Positions 1-6,230 of a stretch of 9,454 nt of DNA are shown piece after piece. Source of the stretch: an uncultured Clostridia bacterium (GTDB taxonomy: Bacteria; Bacillota; Clostridia; Christensenellales; Borkfalkiaceae); NCBI GenBank assembly GCA_934247855.1, contig CAKQKA010000063.1, positions 1 through 9,454 on the forward strand. Direction: 5' to 3'. Made by a program: the position numbers and the translations under genes. The stretch's first letter is position 1; each line of letters starts with the position of its first letter. Below the pieces are notes generated by a model, which saw only the letters and a list, made by a program, of their open reading frames with translations, was not told where the DNA came from and searched no databases.

Positions 1-237
1 GGTACGGTTGCAGGTTGCTATGTAACCGACGGTAAGATCGTTCGTCAGGCAAAACTGCGTATTTACAGAAACGACGTTATGATTTGCGAAGGTAACGTTA
101 TGCAGCTCAAACGCTTTAAAGATGAGGTCAAAGAAGTCAATCAGGGCTATGAATGCGGTATCTCTATCGAAGGATTTAACGACATCAAAGTCGGCGACTT
201 TATCGAAAGCTATATAGTTGAAGAAAAGAAACAATAA
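1..237 (+). CDS. infB: Translation initiation factor IF-2, C-terminal end (5' truncated by the window)
   Basis: The first 78 codons, open from base 1 to a TAA at 235-237, encode the last beta-barrel domain of the GTPase IF-2, which brings initiator fMet-tRNA to the 30S subunit. Recognisable family features are the opening GTVAGCYV, the following DGKIVRQAKLR, a VxxGYECGISIEGF segment (residues about 48-60, counted from the window edge) and the closing DIKVGDFIESY. This is the domain that binds the fMet end of the initiator tRNA. The G domain and all upstream parts lie outside the window. The downstream neighbour rbfA is the usual one in Bacillota, but the spacer of 255 bases is longer than the near-zero gaps seen further down this operon. 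The identification rests on recalled family sequence and is secure. Confidence 0.96.
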   Translation, partial: GTVAGCYVTDGKIVRQAKLRIYRNDVMICEGNVMQLKRFKDEVKEVNQGYECGISIEGFNDIKVGDFIESYIVEEKKQ

Positions 238-246
238 TTACATTTA

Positions 247-275
247 CGGGAGTTTAGTTGTTTATTAAATTCCCG
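247..275 (+). other. Stem-loop just downstream of infB
   Basis: Bases 247-256 (CGGGAGTTTA) pair with 266-275 (TAAATTCCCG) over 10 pairs, one of them G-U, with a 9-base loop. No run of U follows, so this is not a typical intrinsic terminator. It begins 9 bases after the infB stop and may protect or process the 3' end of infB mRNA. The function is inference. Confidence 0.45.
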
Positions 276-300
276 AATGCGCAAAATAAGAAAGGGCGCA

Positions 301-479
301 GTTCGTACAAATACGGTGTCCGACTCTTTCTATTGTCGGTCCGTTTTTCAATGGACCGATTTTTGTTTAAAAAAACATATTTTCGGTTGCTCGGCGCAAA
401 AAGGCGCAGGGTAACACGGGGCATAAGTCAAATTTGTGCTCTACCGGACAGTATGGCGTACGACCGTATTTGAACGAAC
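301..479 (+). repeat. Long-range inverted repeat / structured RNA domain before rbfA
   Basis: Bases 301-316 (GTTCGTACAAATACGG) are complementary to 464-479 at 15 of 16 positions (A307/A473 is the mismatch). The next six bases, 317-322 (TGTCCG), are complementary to 445-450. The 5' arm is therefore 22 consecutive bases paired with a 3' arm interrupted by 13 bases (451-463). Inside sit a terminator-like hairpin (336-364) and a small 6-pair hairpin (421-426 with 434-439). The 3' arm stops one base before the rbfA ribosome binding site region (481-487). It may be a regulatory leader of rbfA, an independent small RNA, or a MITE-like element with imperfect terminal repeats; no target-site duplication is evident. 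No known RNA family was recognised. Confidence 0.5.
336..364 (+). terminator. Terminator-like hairpin (possible attenuator) between infB and rbfA
   Basis: TCGGTCC (336-342) and GGACCGA (353-359) form a perfect 7-pair stem with a 10-base loop, followed by five T (360-364). This is a plausible intrinsic terminator. Its left arm overlaps a competing 5-pair hairpin, CCGAC (320-324) with GTCGG (335-339), and the wider 301-479 pairing forms only if RNA polymerase reads through. Because rbfA has no obvious promoter of its own, partial termination here could set the rbfA:infB ratio; that is inference. Confidence 0.5.
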
Positions 480-492
480 AACAGGTGATAAA

Positions 493-867
493 ATGAAAGA
501 AAAAAGAGAAAAAAGATTAAACAGCGAGTTCAGAAAGGAAATATACGAGATTTTAACCACAAAGTTAAAAGACGCAAGACTTACCGAAATGTTCACCATA
601 ACTTCGGTGGAGATCACGCAGGACTTAAAACAAGCAAAGGTTTACGTCAGTATTTTTTCGGGTAGCGAGCAGGCGAAAAACGACACTTTCGAGGCGATTA
701 AGAGCGCGTCGGGATTCGTTCGCCGCGAGCTTTCGTCCGCAATGCATATCCGCACTGTGCCCGAATTTACCTTCTATCTCGATAAACAAGCCGAATACGG
801 TGAAAAAATAGATAAGATTTTAGAGGAAATCAAGAATAAAGAGAGTGAAAAAGATGAAAACTCTTGA
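493..867 (+). CDS. rbfA: 30S ribosome-binding factor A (RbfA)
   Basis: A 124-residue protein of normal RbfA length. RbfA is a small type-II KH-fold protein that binds the immature 30S subunit near 16S rRNA helix 1 and helps its late maturation, notably in the cold. Seen in the sequence: a basic N-terminus, the family core VEITQDLKQAKVYVS (residues about 38-52), RRELSSAMHIRTVPEFTFYLD (about 77-97), and an acidic/lysine-rich tail. The ATG at 493 is chosen because AGGTG (483-487) lies 5 bases before it and the protein then starts like other RbfA proteins; an in-frame GTG at 436 would add 19 unrelated residues. The gene follows infB and its last 14 bases overlap nrnA, which implies translational coupling. 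The structured spacer upstream (301-479) may regulate it. Confidence 0.95.
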   Translation: MKEKREKRLNSEFRKEIYEILTTKLKDARLTEMFTITSVEITQDLKQAKVYVSIFSGSEQAKNDTFEAIKSASGFVRRELSSAMHIRTVPEFTFYLDKQAEYGEKIDKILEEIKNKESEKDENS

Positions 868-1831
868 ATTTTTGGCAGATAAGATACGCAAAGCGAAAAG
901 CGTTCTGATTTTTTGCCACGTTCGCCCCGACGGCGATACGATAGGCAGTGCGTTTGCGCTCAAATACGGTCTTGAAAGTCTTGGTATTAAAGGCGACGTG
1001 GTATGCGATTCGGACTATCCGTCGAAACTTATGTTTCTTCCGTATGCGAGCGAGGTATATAAGCCGGAAAAAGTAAATAAAACGTATGATTTACATATTG
1101 CGGTTGACGTTGCAAGCGAGAATTTGCTCGGCGGCAGCTGGGGCGTTTTTCGCAGCAATAAAAACGTTATGTGCATAGATCATCATCTGTCCAACGAGCG
1201 GTATGTGGAGGATTATTATGTGGAAACAACGGCTTCCGCGTCGATGATAGTCTATAAACTTTTAAAGATTTTACCCGTCGATATCGACGTGCGTATGGCA
1301 ACCGGAGTGTTGCTCGGAATCGTTACAGATACGCACTGTTTTACCAACCCGAATACCGATGCCGAAACGTTAAAAATCGCGTCCGAAACATTGGCTCTCG
1401 GCGCGGATTATAACAAAATCGTATACGAAACAAGAAAAGTCGATATGGCTCGGGCAAAATTACTCGGAGAAATGGTGCAAAAAGCGCATACATATTTCGG
1501 CGGCAGACTTTTCATAATGGTTACAACGCAGGAAATGCTTGTAAAATACGACCTCAAATCGGACGCTAACGAGGGTTTTGTGGAGCATCCGCTTTTAATA
1601 GCAGGCGTTGTGGCTTCGGTGTCGCTTCTCGAGGACAGGCGCGATTTTTACCGCGTAAGTTTCAGAAGTCGCGGCGCTATCGACGTAAACAAAGTCGCGC
1701 GTGAGTTTGGCGGCGGCGGGCATGTCAATGCAAGCGGCTGCGTTATCCGCGGCTCGTACGAAGAGGTTATCGAGCGAATTCTCAGGGCGTTCGAGATCAA
1801 TTCGGATTGGGAAAATAATTTTATAAAATGA
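854..1831 (+). CDS. nrnA: DHH-family nanoRNase / 3'-phosphoadenosine 5'-phosphate phosphatase (NrnA)
   Basis: A 325-residue DHH/DHHA1 phosphoesterase. NrnA degrades 2-5 nt RNA fragments and removes the 3'-phosphate from pAp in the cytoplasm, using two Mn2+ ions. Motifs visible: HVRPDGD (22-28), a metal Asp in AVDVAS (Asp85), the DHH triad (109-111), TDTHCF (Asp159), and the DHHA1 substrate-binding FGGGGH (285-290). Length and motif order are normal for the family. The ATG at 854 is preferred to the in-frame GTG at 845, because GAGAG (841-845) stands 8 bases before the ATG while the GTG has no spaced ribosome binding site. The start lies inside the end of rbfA, and the stop shares the ATGA at 1828-1831 with truB, so the gene is translationally coupled on both sides. 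The Bacillota order rbfA-nrnA-truB supports the call. Confidence 0.93.
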   Translation: MKTLEFLADKIRKAKSVLIFCHVRPDGDTIGSAFALKYGLESLGIKGDVVCDSDYPSKLMFLPYASEVYKPEKVNKTYDLHIAVDVASENLLGGSWGVFRSNKNVMCIDHHLSNERYVEDYYVETTASASMIVYKLLKILPVDIDVRMATGVLLGIVTDTHCFTNPNTDAETLKIASETLALGADYNKIVYETRKVDMARAKLLGEMVQKAHTYFGGRLFIMVTTQEMLVKYDLKSDANEGFVEHPLLIAGVVASVSLLEDRRDFYRVSFRSRGAIDVNKVAREFGGGGHVNASGCVIRGSYEEVIERILRAFEINSDWENNFIK

Positions 1832-2673
1832 ACGGGTTTTTAAATATTTATAAACCGAGAGGCGTTTCGTCGGCAAGGTGCTTGTCCAAAGTGAAAAAAA
1901 TAGTCAAATGTAAGTGCGGACATATGGGCACCTTGGATCCGCTCGCATGCGGCGTGTTGCCGATTGCGTTAGGGCAGGCAACCAGACTTTTCGATATAAT
2001 GACCGAAAAGCAAAAAAAGTACATAGCCGAGTTCACTTTCGGCACGGAAACCGACACGCTCGATTTAGAGGGTAAAACTGTTTTTTCGGGCGGTCGAATT
2101 CCGACAAAAGATGAGATAATCAACCTATTGCCCCACTTTATAGGCGAAATCGATCAGGTTCCGCCTGCGTTTTCGGCAAAGTGTGTGGACGGTAAAAAGA
2201 GTTATAAACTCGCTCGCTCGGGAGTGCAGGTGGAATTAAAACCCAAGCGCATAGAGATTTACGATATAAAACTTCTGGAGTGTGATTCCCCCGCATTTAC
2301 GTTTGAAATTACCTGCGGTGGCGGAACGTATATCCGTGCTATCGCACGCGATCTCGGCAGGGCACTGGGTACTTACGGCACCATGACCGCGTTGGAACGC
2401 GTGCAGAGCGGTTTTTTCACAAAAGAACGCTCGGTTACCGTGGGCGAGCTTATTGAAAACGGTTACGAAAAATACCTTATCGGAAGCGACGAGGTGTTGC
2501 ATTTTGAAAAGGTGGAACTTGAAGAAAGTAAGGCTATAAGGCTGTTAAATGGACTTTACGACGATTTTGACCTACCCGACGGGCGTTACCGCGTTTATGT
2601 AAAAGGCGTGTTCTGGGGAGTGGGTAATTGTGAAAACAAGAAGATCGTTATAAGACCTTACGTCAGGGATTGA
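1828..2673 (+). CDS. truB: tRNA pseudouridine-55 synthase (TruB)
   Basis: A 281-residue enzyme that isomerises U55 to pseudouridine in the T-loop of elongator tRNAs. The family signature GHMGTLDPLACGVLP (residues 31-45) carries the catalytic Asp37. The lysine-tyrosine pair near residue 64-65 (KKYIAEFTFG) and GGGTYIRAIARDLG (about 164-177) are the other conserved active-site segments. The shorter C-terminal part, after about residue 225, corresponds to the small RNA-binding (PUA-like) end. The ATG at 1828 overlaps the nrnA stop by four bases (ATGA). No strong ribosome binding site is seen, so initiation probably depends on ribosomes finishing nrnA. ribF follows one base after the stop. Nothing is missing and length is within the family range. 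Confidence 0.96.
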   Translation: MNGFLNIYKPRGVSSARCLSKVKKIVKCKCGHMGTLDPLACGVLPIALGQATRLFDIMTEKQKKYIAEFTFGTETDTLDLEGKTVFSGGRIPTKDEIINLLPHFIGEIDQVPPAFSAKCVDGKKSYKLARSGVQVELKPKRIEIYDIKLLECDSPAFTFEITCGGGTYIRAIARDLGRALGTYGTMTALERVQSGFFTKERSVTVGELIENGYEKYLIGSDEVLHFEKVELEESKAIRLLNGLYDDFDLPDGRYRVYVKGVFWGVGNCENKKIVIRPYVRD

Positions 2674-2674
2674 T

Positions 2675-3571
2675 ATGCTGATCGATGAATTTAAAACCAA
2701 ATCTTACAGACCGACAATTTTGTGTCTTGGCGGTTTCGATAGTATTCACAGCGGGCATGTTTCTTTAATCGAGCATGCCTTGTCACTGAAAAAAACAGTG
2801 GGTGGCAACGTTGCCGTAACGCTGTTTTGTTATGACGAAAACGTTCTTGAAAAAAAGAGCGGGGGAGAGGTCTTTACCTTTTCGGAACGTGTTTCAATAC
2901 TTGAAAATCTCGGCGTAGACGAGGTAATCAAAATAGATTTCGACGAGAAATTTTCTAAACTTACGCCGCTTGAATTTCTTAACGAACTATGCGATAATCG
3001 ACCTATAAGCCGAATTATTTGCGGAAGCGACTTTAAATTCGGAGTTTTCGGCAGCGGCGACGTAAAGTATCTTACCGCCTATTTTAAAAGCAAAAACGTA
3101 GACGTTACGGTTTTGCCGTTCGTTCTTAACGATCGAGGCGAAAAGATCTCTACCACGCAGGTAAAAGAGGCATTGACTGCCGGCGACGTGAGAAAATGTT
3201 TTAAAGAGTACAAAGTTAAATATTTTATCTCGGGTGAGGTGGTTTTCGGCAGGCAGGACGGCAGAAAAATCGGCTTTCCTACGGCGAACATCATTCCGTC
3301 TAAAGAAAAGTTTCCGATTAAAAGCGGAGTTTATGCCTGCACGGTGGTTATAGGCTGCAAAAAATACCGCGCTATTTCAAACCTTGGCGATGCACCCACA
3401 TTCGGCGTTGAAAATCGCGTGTTGGAATGTCATATAGACGGGTTTTCCGGCGATTTATACGGTAAAAATCTGACTGTATATTTCGACGATTTTATTCGAG
3501 ATATACGAAAATTCGATAGCGTCGAACAATTAAAAATACAACTTAAAAAGGATTTATCGGTGATAAGATGA
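2675..3571 (+). CDS. ribF: Bifunctional riboflavin kinase / FAD synthetase (RibF)
   Basis: A 298-residue two-domain enzyme that phosphorylates riboflavin to FMN and adenylates FMN to FAD. The N-terminal nucleotidyltransferase domain (about 1-175) has the FDSIHSGH version of the (H/S)xGH nucleotide-binding motif at 21-28, and KISTTQVKEAL at 157-167 (normally ISSTxIR). The C-terminal kinase domain (about 180-298) has GRKIGFPTAN (196-205), SGVYAC (217-222), the Glu of LECHIDGF (catalytic position, Glu251) and DLYGKNLTVYF. The family's usual Gly in FDGxHxGH is Ser here, a mild variation. AGGGA (2665-2669) lies 5 bases before the ATG. One copy of the repeated 15-base word (2993-3007) is inside the coding sequence, encoding about residues 107-112. 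Confidence 0.95.
   Translation: MLIDEFKTKSYRPTILCLGGFDSIHSGHVSLIEHALSLKKTVGGNVAVTLFCYDENVLEKKSGGEVFTFSERVSILENLGVDEVIKIDFDEKFSKLTPLEFLNELCDNRPISRIICGSDFKFGVFGSGDVKYLTAYFKSKNVDVTVLPFVLNDRGEKISTTQVKEALTAGDVRKCFKEYKVKYFISGEVVFGRQDGRKIGFPTANIIPSKEKFPIKSGVYACTVVIGCKKYRAISNLGDAPTFGVENRVLECHIDGFSGDLYGKNLTVYFDDFIRDIRKFDSVEQLKIQLKKDLSVIR
2993..3007 (+). repeat. Copy A of 15-base word GATAATCGACCTATA (inside ribF)
   Basis: An exact copy of the word found on the opposite strand at 6205-6219 and on this strand at 9187-9201. Here it codes for part of RibF (…DNRPI…), so any non-coding role would be superimposed on codons. All three copies share GATAATCGACCTATA and then diverge. Confidence 0.8.
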
Positions 3572-4431
3572 TTACATTCGGACCGAGCGGAAATTCGGTA
3601 AATTTTGCGCTTGCGGGGCATAAGACCGCTGAAGAAAGCGCGGTTTGGGTAAAAGATATGGGGCTTGACGCCTTTGAATACTCTTTCGGTCGAGGAATAA
3701 CTCTGGGCGACGAGCGTGCTTTGTCCATTCGAGCCTCGTTTGAAAGAGCGGGCATAGCGATAAGCGTTCACGCGCCGTATTACATAAATTTTGCCAATCC
3801 CGATCCCGAAATGATAGCAAAATCGATAGGTTACGTTATAGAAAGTGCGAAAAAGTGCAGAATTATGGGCGGTAAGCGCATAGTTTTTCACCCCGCATCG
3901 CAGGGCAAAGATAAGCGCGAACCCGCGTTTGAACGTACCAAGGATAATTTTTTAAGGCTTGCCGAGGCTATTAAAACCGATGGCTTAGACGATATGATTT
4001 TTTGTCCCGAAACTATGGGCAAACTTGCTCAGATCGGCACGGTACAAGAGGTGGGCGAGCTTTGCGCGCTTGACGAACTGTTTATACCGACCGTGGATTT
4101 CGGACATGTAAACGCCTATGAGCACGGCAGTTTAAAGACCGCCGACGACTACTACGCGCGTTTGTCCTACCTCATAGATAAAATCGGCTACGAGCGTATG
4201 AAACATTTTCACGTTCATTTTTCAAAGATCATGTATTCGGCAAAGGGCGAAATCAAGCACCTTAATTTCGACGACAAGGTGTTCGGTCCCGAGTTCGAGC
4301 CGCTTGCCGACGTTCTTTTAAAATTAAATCTCGAACCCGTGATTATATGCGAATCGGCAGGAAATCAAGACGTTGACGCAAAATATATGAAAGACGTCTA
4401 TTTCGCAAAGAAAGCCGCCTTAAACGGTTGA
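3568..4431 (+). CDS. Endonuclease IV-like TIM-barrel protein
   Basis: A 287-residue protein of the AP-endonuclease-2 / xylose-isomerase-like TIM-barrel superfamily, closest to endonuclease IV (Nfo), which cuts 5' of abasic sites using three Zn2+. Most Nfo metal ligands fall at matching places: His68 (SVHAPYY), His108 (VFHPAS), Glu148 (CPETMG), Asp177 and His180 (VDFGH), His215 or His217 (HFHVHFSK), His231 (EIKHLNF) and Glu262 (CESAG). The Nfo pair Asp229-x-His231 (DRH) appears as IKH, so one zinc ligand seems changed; Glu228 could substitute. It may therefore be a divergent AP endonuclease or a related sugar isomerase/epimerase-like enzyme. The ATG overlaps the ribF stop (ATGA, 3568-3571) with GGTG at 3559-3562 as a coupled ribosome binding site. 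It is the last gene of this operon. Confidence 0.8.
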   Translation: MITFGPSGNSVNFALAGHKTAEESAVWVKDMGLDAFEYSFGRGITLGDERALSIRASFERAGIAISVHAPYYINFANPDPEMIAKSIGYVIESAKKCRIMGGKRIVFHPASQGKDKREPAFERTKDNFLRLAEAIKTDGLDDMIFCPETMGKLAQIGTVQEVGELCALDELFIPTVDFGHVNAYEHGSLKTADDYYARLSYLIDKIGYERMKHFHVHFSKIMYSAKGEIKHLNFDDKVFGPEFEPLADVLLKLNLEPVIICESAGNQDVDAKYMKDVYFAKKAALNG

Positions 4432-4456
4432 GTCTCGGTCGAATAATTTATATGAA

Positions 4457-4485
4457 CACATTCGCATTTATGAATGTGCGGCGCT
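4457..4485 (+). terminator. Weak candidate terminator of the rbfA-ribF operon
   Basis: CACATTC (4457-4463) and GAATGTG (4472-4478) form a 7-pair stem with an 8-base loop, 25 bases after the TIM-barrel stop codon. Only a short TTTT occurs, 5 bases after the stem, so efficiency as an intrinsic terminator is doubtful. Confidence 0.35.
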
Positions 4486-4546
4486 TTTAAAGTGTGTGTA
4501 ACGCAAAATCCGATACGTTTTTACATAAATCGTGTATAAAAAATTG

Positions 4547-4575
4547 TTGCGCGTTTTTAAAATATATGGTATAAA
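4547..4575 (+). promoter_or_regulatory. Possible upstream promoter
   Basis: TTGCGC (4547-4552), a 17-base spacer, then TATAAA (4570-4575). The -10 match is good and the -35 match moderate. In AT-rich spacer DNA this could be chance. If active, its transcript would include CCTCGAT (4690-4696), which is complementary to the ribosome binding site of the next gene. Confidence 0.35.
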
Positions 4576-4675
4576 TAAGGCGTAAACTTTCGGCTGTATG
4601 AGCCATAGCCAAACAACTTTCGTCAAAAAGTCTTATTATCCGACAAAAATCGCGCAAAAAAACGTCATAACAGTA

Positions 4676-4704
4676 TTGTAATATAATTACCTCGATTGTA
4701 TAAT
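4676..4704 (+). promoter_or_regulatory. Sigma-A-type promoter of the small-ORF/esterase unit
   Basis: TTGTAA (4676-4681) is separated by exactly 17 bases from a perfect TATAAT (4699-4704). Transcription should start near 4710-4712, giving a leader of about 75 bases before the ATG at 4785. Confidence 0.7.
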
Positions 4705-4713
4705 GGTTTACGA

Positions 4714-4766
4714 GGGAAAGTGCCGAAAGGTACGCCCATCACGGCTGCGGTTAGATATTCCGCGGC
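4714..4766 (+). promoter_or_regulatory. Two-hairpin 5' leader of unknown type
   Basis: GTGCC (4720-4724) pairs with GGTAC (4729-4733) around a GAAA tetraloop, and GGG (4714-4716) can extend it to CCC (4735-4737). GCTGCGG (4744-4750) pairs with CCGCGGC (4760-4766) around a 9-base loop. The ribosome binding site GAGGAG (4775-4780) follows directly. I compared it by memory with the c-di-GMP-I, fluoride, ZTP, cobalamin, THF and preQ1 riboswitch consensuses, and none fits. It may be a novel leader or simply a stabilising 5' structure. Confidence 0.45.
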
Positions 4767-4784
4767 GGATTATCGAGGAGTATT

Positions 4785-4967
4785 ATGAATCAAAACGAGC
4801 GTAACGAAAAGGAAAATTCGTCGCTTACCGAAAGCGATTTTATACTACGTCTGGTTGATATATTCAGGGAAAACGACGTTATTTGCAAAGTAACCGGACA
4901 AAACGAACTTACCGTTATCGACGAAGATACGTCTTTCGTTGTTACAATTACAAAAAAAGATCGATAA
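4785..4967 (+). CDS. Small protein of unknown function (60 aa)
   Basis: I do not recognise this family. The start is well supported: ATG at 4785 with GAGGAG (4775-4780) upstream and a near-consensus promoter 80 bases away. The protein opens with a charged, polar stretch (residues 1-14), followed by a probable amphipathic helix (SDFILRLVDIFREND, about 17-31) and short strands (VICKVTGQNELTVI, then FVVTITKK), and is predicted cytoplasmic with no signal peptide. Its last codons run through seven A (4952-4958). The frame of the esterase downstream is open from before this run, so loss of one A would fuse the two reading frames. It may be a stand-alone small protein translated ahead of the esterase or the separated N-terminal part of a longer protein. 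Confidence 0.6.
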   Translation: MNQNERNEKENSSLTESDFILRLVDIFRENDVICKVTGQNELTVIDEDTSFVVTITKKDR

Positions 4968-5034
4968 AACCTTGCCTTACAAGCACCGTTTTGCGTTTGT
5001 GCAGGTAAGCGATGTCGACGCTATTACGGTGTAT

Positions 5035-6132
5035 ATGAAATTTACGATTAACAAAAAAATGGATAAATCGGTCGCGTTTCGCGGTCGTGTAGTAAAAATA
5101 CTTATTCCGCGCGCAGGGCGTACCTATTTCAACGTTTGCAACGCCGTGCTCGATAAAATGCTTAAAGGCAGAAAACTTAAAGATTATTTTACCGCGCAAA
5201 CGGGCATTGCCCGCAAGGACGGCAGTATTATTCGCGCTTGCGTATATTCTCGCCATAACGTTTTAGATGAAAAAATCGTCGAAACCGAGGATAAAAACGC
5301 AAGCAAGTTTCCGTTGAGCGTTGAAGATATAAACGGCGGAATTGTCAATTTCGATAAAAGCGGCGTGATTTTTCCGACGGGCAAGGTCGAAAATTCCAAA
5401 CGCCCGATAATAATGTGGATCCACGGCGGCGGTTACGCTATGGGTTCGCCCGAGCAGGAGTTTTATTTTGTCAAACGACTTTTAAAAGCTGTGGATGCAA
5501 TCGTTGTTTCGCCCGAATACACTCGTTCTACCGTCGCGCCTTACCCGCACGCGATAGAAGATTGTTATACCGCGCTCGTATGGGTTAAAGAAAACGCCGA
5601 AAAGTTGGGTGCGGACGTAAAACGCATTTTTGTCGGCGGAGATTCGGCAGGCGGCGGGCTTTGTGCCGCGGTTTGTTTGTACGCAAGGGATAAAAAAGAG
5701 GTCAACGTGGCGTTTCAGATGCCGTTGTACCCCATGCTCGACGACCGCCCGACAAGAACCAATCAGAATAACAGCACGCCGTGTTGGGATACTCAGTCCA
5801 ACAACAAGGCGTGGAAATTCTATCTCGGCGATTTGTACGGCACGGATAAAGTTCCGTACTATGCAGCCCCCGCGCGCGCAACCGATTTAAGCGGTTTGCC
5901 GCCCGCGGTTTCTTACGTGGGCGATATCGAACCTTTCTATGCCGAAACTGTGGATTACATGGAAAAGATGAAAGCCGCAGGCGTTCCGGTTGAATATCGA
6001 GTATATAAGGGATGCTATCACGGGTTCGACGTGATTTGCCCCGAAAGCGAACCGGGCAAAGATGCCATTCAATTTTTGCATGACAGACTTGTTTACGCCG
6101 CGGAAAATTACACCGCCAAGCAACCTGAATAA
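5035..6132 (+). CDS. Alpha/beta-hydrolase esterase, family IV (HSL-like)
   Basis: A 365-residue cytoplasmic carboxylester hydrolase related to bacterial hormone-sensitive-lipase-like enzymes. Counting from the ATG at 5035: oxyanion-hole motif HGGGY (130-134), nucleophile elbow GDSAGGG with Ser204, catalytic Asp297 in VGDIEPF, and catalytic His329 in CYHGFD. The natural ester or amide substrate cannot be told. About 40 residues (around 78-120) lie between the N-terminal cap helices and the HGGG strand, apparently longer than usual. The start is uncertain: the frame is open back to 4912, with TTG at 4939, GTG at 4999 and ATG at 5035. None has a good ribosome binding site; 5035 gives the N-terminus most like relatives. 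It lies 67 bases after the small gene, sharing its promoter, and ends before the terminator at 6185-6230. Confidence 0.88.
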   Translation: MKFTINKKMDKSVAFRGRVVKILIPRAGRTYFNVCNAVLDKMLKGRKLKDYFTAQTGIARKDGSIIRACVYSRHNVLDEKIVETEDKNASKFPLSVEDINGGIVNFDKSGVIFPTGKVENSKRPIIMWIHGGGYAMGSPEQEFYFVKRLLKAVDAIVVSPEYTRSTVAPYPHAIEDCYTALVWVKENAEKLGADVKRIFVGGDSAGGGLCAAVCLYARDKKEVNVAFQMPLYPMLDDRPTRTNQNNSTPCWDTQSNNKAWKFYLGDLYGTDKVPYYAAPARATDLSGLPPAVSYVGDIEPFYAETVDYMEKMKAAGVPVEYRVYKGCYHGFDVICPESEPGKDAIQFLHDRLVYAAENYTAKQPE

Positions 6133-6184
6133 ATCGAACGGGGTTCGTATTACTCTTGTCCGGCATACAATTCAATACGCAATC

Positions 6185-6230
6185 AAAAACCGCAAATGTC
6201 GCGCTATAGGTCGATTATCTGCGGTTTTTT
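6185..6230 (+). terminator. Intrinsic terminator after the esterase gene
   Basis: AAAAACCGCA (6185-6194) pairs perfectly with TGCGGTTTTT (6220-6229), ending in six T (6225-6230). It lies 53 bases after the esterase stop. The 25-base loop is unusually long and contains copy B of the repeated word (6205-6219). The A-run on the left arm would also permit termination from the opposite strand. Confidence 0.85.
6205..6219 (-). repeat. Copy B of 15-base word GATAATCGACCTATA (in terminator loop)
   Basis: The reverse strand reads GATAATCGACCTATAG across 6219-6204, identical over 16 bases to copy C (9187-9202) and over 15 to copy A. It fills most of the loop of the esterase terminator. Confidence 0.8.

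Larger units (their letters stand above)
4432..4784 (+). other. 353-base intergenic region: possible 3' hairpin, one or two promoters, structured leader
   Basis: No coding sequence is supported. From left to right it holds a weak hairpin after the TIM-barrel gene (4457-4478), a possible upstream promoter (4547-4575), an A-rich stretch with a small hairpin (4592-4597 with 4605-4610), a near-consensus promoter (4676-4704), and a GC-rich two-hairpin leader (4714-4766) leading to the ribosome binding site of the 60-codon gene. The GC-rich leader stands out in an otherwise AT-rich spacer. Confidence 0.6.

Noticed and set aside
258..473. 71-codon + strand open frame in the infB-rbfA spacer (TTG start with GGGAG nearby)
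   Set aside because: TTG start, arginine-rich composition unlike neighbouring proteins, no recognised domain, and it runs through the hairpins and inverted repeat that better explain the region.
436..492. Upstream GTG start extending RbfA by 19 residues
   Set aside because: The added residues are unlike RbfA N-termini, and the ATG at 493 has a properly spaced AGGTG.
3430..3891. 153-codon - strand frame across ribF and the TIM-barrel gene
   Set aside because: Shadow of two well-supported genes; low-complexity, Ser/Arg-rich translation with no motif.
4705..4784. Match to c-di-GMP-I (GEMM) riboswitch because of GAAA loop and nearby ACGC
   Set aside because: The conserved GGCAAA/GCAAAGCC segments and the 3' GGGGUUACC are absent.
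5702..6175. 157-codon - strand frame within the esterase
   Set aside because: Opposite-strand shadow; Arg/Cys/Pro-rich, no promoter or ribosome binding site, and the + strand carries the catalytic motifs.
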